Assembly: GCF_042643245.1 (NCBI RefSeq)
Contig: NZ_JBHRSK010000010.1
Span: 112,158-176,157, forward strand
DNA length: 64,000 nucleotides
Reading direction: 5' to 3'
Origin: Acidimangrovimonas pyrenivorans
Lineage (GTDB): Bacteria > Pseudomonadota > Alphaproteobacteria > Rhodobacterales > Rhodobacteraceae
Part shown: positions 61,102 through 64,000 of the stretch, piece after piece
Layout of the letters: every line of letters starts with the position of its first letter
Numbering within the stretch: the stretch's first letter is position 1
Notes under the pieces: generated by a model
Told to the model about the DNA's origin: nothing
The model's input: only the letters and a program-made list of their open reading frames with translations
The model's database searches: none
Made by a program: the position numbers and the translations under genes

Positions 61102-62079
61102 ATGAAAAGCGATCCCTTCTTCCACCCGGTCTCCGGCTTCGACCTGCCGCGTTTCGCCGGCGTGCCGACCTTCATGCGCCTGCCCCATGTCGGGCTCGAC
61201 GACGCGCGGCTGACGCAGGTCGATGTCGGCCTGATCGGCACGCCCTGGGACAGCGGCACCACCAACCGCCCCGGCCCGCGCCACGGGCCGCGGCAGCTGC
61301 GCGACGCCTCGACCATGATCCGGGCCGAGAACGGCGCCACCGGCGTCCGGCCCTTCGAGATGGTCCATTGCGCCGATCTCGGCGACGTGCCGCCCAACCC
61401 GGCCGACCTGCAGGACAGCATGACCCGGATCACCGACTTCTACCGCCGGGTGATCCGCGCCGGGGTGATCCCGCTGACCGCCGGCGGCGACCATCTCTGC
61501 TCCCTGCCGATCCTGCGCGCGGTGGCCGAGGAGGACGGGCCGGTCGGCATGATCCATTTCGACAGCCATACCGACCTGTTCCACAGCTATTTCGGCGGCA
61601 CCATGTATACCCATGGCACACCCTTCCGCCGCGCCGTCGAGGAAGAGCTGCTCGACCCGAAGAAAGTGGTGCAGATCGGCATCCGCGGCACCACCTACGA
61701 CCGCGAGGACCGCGATTTCGCCGACAGCGTCGGCATCCGCATCATCCCGATCGAGGAATTCCACGCCCGCGGCCCCGAGGACGTGATGGCCGAGGCGCGC
61801 GAGATCGTCGGCGCCGCCCCGACCTATGTCAGCTACGACATCGACTTCGTCGACCCGGCCTTCGCCCCCGGCACCGGCACGCCCGAGATCGGCGGTCCGA
61901 ACAGCTGGCAGGCGCTGCTCGTGGCCCGGCTGCTCAAGGGGGTGAACATCGTCGGCGCCGACCTCGTCGAGGTCTCGCCGCCCTTCGACAATTCCGGCGG
62001 CACCGCCTATCTCGGGGTCTCGATCATGTTCGAGATCCTGTGCAACGTCGCCGGGATGCTGGCCGAGCGCCACGGGTGA
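61102..62079 (+). CDS. Agmatinase/arginase family ureohydrolase
   Basis: This 325-residue manganese enzyme has the metal-binding motifs GGDH, FDSHTDLFHSYF (with Ser in place of the usual Ala) and SYDIDFVDPAFAPGTGTPE. The N-terminal GTPWDSGTTNRPGPRHGP is typical of agmatinase and guanidinobutyrase types. It releases urea from a guanidino compound; the exact substrate is uncertain. Its stop overlaps the start of the amidohydrolase gene (GTGA). Confidence 0.9.
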   Translation: MKSDPFFHPVSGFDLPRFAGVPTFMRLPHVGLDDARLTQVDVGLIGTPWDSGTTNRPGPRHGPRQLRDASTMIRAENGATGVRPFEMVHCADLGDVPPNPADLQDSMTRITDFYRRVIRAGVIPLTAGGDHLCSLPILRAVAEEDGPVGMIHFDSHTDLFHSYFGGTMYTHGTPFRRAVEEELLDPKKVVQIGIRGTTYDREDRDFADSVGIRIIPIEEFHARGPEDVMAEAREIVGAAPTYVSYDIDFVDPAFAPGTGTPEIGGPNSWQALLVARLLKGVNIVGADLVEVSPPFDNSGGTAYLGVSIMFEILCNVAGMLAERHG

Positions 62080-63684
62080 CCGACCTCATCGTCACCAATG
62101 CCCGGGTCCTGACCATGGAGCCGGGCCGGCCCCGCGCCGAGGCGGTGGCGGTGAGCGGCGGCCGCATCACCGCCGTCGGCAGCCGCGCCACCATCGAGGC
62201 GCTGGCCGGGCCGCAGACGCGGATCGTCGAGGCCGGCGGGCGGACGCTGCTGCCCGGCTTCGTCGAAAGCCACCTCCACCTGCTGATCGGCGGCATGGAA
62301 CTGGCCCATCTCCAGCTTGGCGGTGTCGCGGGCCATGACGCCATCGCCCGCGCCTTCCGCAGCTTCGCCGAGGCCCATCCCGACCGGCCGCTGCTGATGG
62401 CGCAGGGCGGCGACTATGCCATGCTCGGCCGGCCGATGACGCGCCACGACCTCGACGCGGTCATCGCCGACCGGCCGGTCGCCATCGGCGCCCACGATCA
62501 CCACACCGTCTGGGCCAATACCGCCGCGCTCAGGGCCGCCGGGCTGCTGCACGGGGCGCAGACGCCGCATGGCCACGAGGTGGTGATGGGCGCGGACGGC
62601 ACCGCGACCGGCGAGCTGCGCGAGTTCGAGGCTTTCGCGCCGGTGATCGCGCTCGGCGGCGAGGCGCGGCTCAGTCTCGGCATCGCCACCGGGGGCGAGC
62701 CTGACCCGTGGCCCGACGACGCCGCCCGGGCCATCGACCGCGCCAAGGCGGCGCGCGGCCTGGCCCATTGCGCGGCCCACGGCATCACCTCGATGGTGAA
62801 CATGGACGGCAACCGTTACACGCTCGAGCTCCTGCGCGGGCTGCAGCGCGAAGGTGGGCTGACCGCGCGGGTCAAGGTGCCGTTCCACTTCAAGCCGCAC
62901 ATGGAGCTGTCGGAACTGGAACGCGCCGCGGCGATGACCCGGGATTTCGACGACGACTGGCTGAGCTGCAATTTCGTCAAGATGTTCATGGATGGCGTCA
63001 TCGACAGCGGCACCGCCTACATGCTCAACGACTATCCCGACCGGCCCGGCCATCGCGGTGAACCTCTCTTCGCGCCGGACCGCTTCGCCGAGATCGCGAC
63101 CGAGGTCGACCGCCGCGGCATGCAGATCGCCGTCCACGCCATCGGCGACGGCGCGGTGCGGACCACCATCGACGGCTACGAGGCGGCGCGCCGGGCCAAC
63201 GGTGCGCGCGACAGCCGCCATCGCATCGAGCATATCGAACTGATCGACCGGGCCGATGTTCCCCGGCTGGGGGCGCTGGGCATCGTCGCCTCGGTCCAGC
63301 CCTCGCATCCGCCCGGGGCGATGGCGTTCGGGCTGCGGCCGACAATGGACCGGATCGGTCGGGCCCGCTGGCGCGACGCTTACCTGACCCGGACCCTGGC
63401 CGAGGCCGGCGCGCCGGTCGCCTTCGCCTCGGACTGGCCGGTCACCGATGTCTCGGTGCTGCGTCATGCTGCCGGCGGTGCTGGCCGCCTATACCAGCAC
63501 CGGCGCCTGGGCCGCCCATGCCGAGCACCGCGTCGGCCGCATCGCGCCGGGGCTGCTGGCCGATCTCGTGCTGCTGGGCGGCGATATCGAGACGGCGGCG
63601 CCCGAGACCATCGGCGCCATGGGCATCGCGCTGACCATCTGTAGCGGTGCCGTCACCCATCGGGGCGCCGGATTCGCGGCCTGA
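62076..63684 (+). pseudogene. YtcJ-type amidohydrolase, frameshifted near the 3' end
   Basis: The reading frame from GTG 62076 encodes an amidohydrolase with the metal motif ESHLHLL, IAVHAIGDGAVR, HRIEHIELI and FASDWPVTDVSVLR. At about 63465 the protein loses family similarity. The expected C-terminus (YTSTGAWAAHAEHRVGRI, then GLLADLVLLGGDIE and ALTICSGAV) continues in a frame shifted by one base and ends at 63684. The link helix of roughly 25-30 residues between the two parts also appears missing. Deletion plus frameshift implies an inactive gene, unless the sequence is in error there. Confidence 0.75.
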
Positions 63685-63693
63685 GACGGGATC

Positions 63694-63728
63694 GGGGCGG
63701 CCGAGTCGGGCCGTCCCAGGGTTTTTTC
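63694..63728 (+). terminator. Rho-independent terminator after the amidohydrolase
   Basis: GGGGCGGCC and GGCCGTCCC pair (one G-U) around GAGTCG and are followed by AGGGTTTTTTC. It begins ten bases after the stop. Confidence 0.8.
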
Positions 63729-64000
63729 GCGGAATCGCACCGGAATCGGCCCGGCCGGGCCCGGTGACCCGGCCCCGATTCCGGGGTGACTCGGCCTCGC
63801 AGAGGCCAAATCCGGACTTATCAACAGGTTATCCACAGGCTGAACGCCCGCGCGGGCGTTTCCGACGGCCGGGGCAGGGGGCCGGATTCACACTCTGCCC
63901 GATAAAAAGTCCAATAAATGCAGGGCCTGACAAAAAAACGTCACGTTGAACGATTTTTCCCCTTGCAGCCCCCCGGCCTGATCCGTAAATACCGCCTCAC
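63729..64000. other. Gene-free end of the window with DnaA-box-like sites
   Basis: No gene is visible in these 272 bases. After GC-rich repeats of GGCCCGG type come the tandem DnaA-like boxes at 63818-63837. An AT-rich stretch from 63895 to 63960 follows (GATAAAAAGTCCAATAAATG, then a seven-A run and GATTTTTCCCC). The region may continue as a replication origin or a promoter beyond the window. Confidence 0.45.
63818..63837 (+). other. Two in-phase DnaA-box-like sequences
   Basis: TTATCAACA (63818-63826) and TTATCCACA (63829-63837) lie in the same orientation, 11 bp apart centre to centre, each followed by GG. The second is the perfect DnaA box; the first differs at one position. The one-turn spacing would place two DnaA molecules on the same face. 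Confidence 0.55.

Overview
The window comes from a very GC-rich alphaproteobacterium, most likely a member of the Rhodobacterales (Paracoccaceae). The pointers are the ccmABCDG block next to DUF2189 genes, the DUF6314, DUF6352, DUF6494, DUF3305 and DUF3306 proteins, an frc fructose locus, a LuxI-type synthase with all family residues, and an intergenic GC-palindrome repeat ending in GGGATATTTG that I recall as typical of this order. No rRNA, tRNA, CRISPR array, insertion sequence or prophage gene was seen. Genes are densely packed, with many ATGA overlaps.

Layout. 1-7143: end of an unknown gene, a TauE/SafE permease, an Mth938-like protein, the cytochrome c maturation operon ccmABCDG, two tandem DUF2189 membrane proteins and a TPR protein. 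7244-13840: aconitase, a DUF1223 protein, an EamA transporter, a 50-residue secreted peptide and purB. 13930-19465: a DUF6314 protein and an island of exported or hypothetical proteins (a 297-residue exported protein, a SUMF1-fold protein, a 606-residue exported protein and a sugar-nucleotide epimerase).

19647-26431 is an island that looks like a low-oxygen dormancy regulon. It holds an aberrant PRPP synthase, a COG2187 kinase, two Crp/Fnr regulators (one with an Fe-S-type cysteine cluster), Hsp20, a ribosome-hibernation factor with a cold-shock-like tail, a PRPP-binding phosphoribosyltransferase and a host-attachment-family protein. Four FNR-type dyads lie in it. Three of them have a similar -10 hexamer at exactly the same offset.

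26611-46640 is a complete formate dehydrogenase island. It encodes a TorD-like chaperone, a small Tat peptide, the catalytic FdhA with cysteine at the metal, FdhB, the cytochrome b subunit, a NarI-like/HdrD-like membrane redox pair, DUF6494, a lipoate/biotin-ligase-like protein, DUF6352, a 680-residue polyferredoxin, DUF3305, DUF3306, an Mrp-type Fe-S carrier, a tungstate ABC importer (tupBCA) and the cofactor genes fdhD-mobA-mobB-moeA. Metal uptake, cofactor synthesis, sulfuration, chaperoning, export and electron transfer therefore sit together.

46769-64000: a membrane histidine kinase diverges across about 1 kb from a LuxI-family synthase. Then come aroQ, a lipoprotein, sufE, the fructose locus (frcK, frcR, frcBCA), an enoyl-CoA hydratase, a thioesterase, pabB-pabC, a bactofilin, a ureohydrolase and a frameshifted amidohydrolase. 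The last 270 bases carry a terminator and two in-phase DnaA-box-like sequences beside AT-rich DNA.
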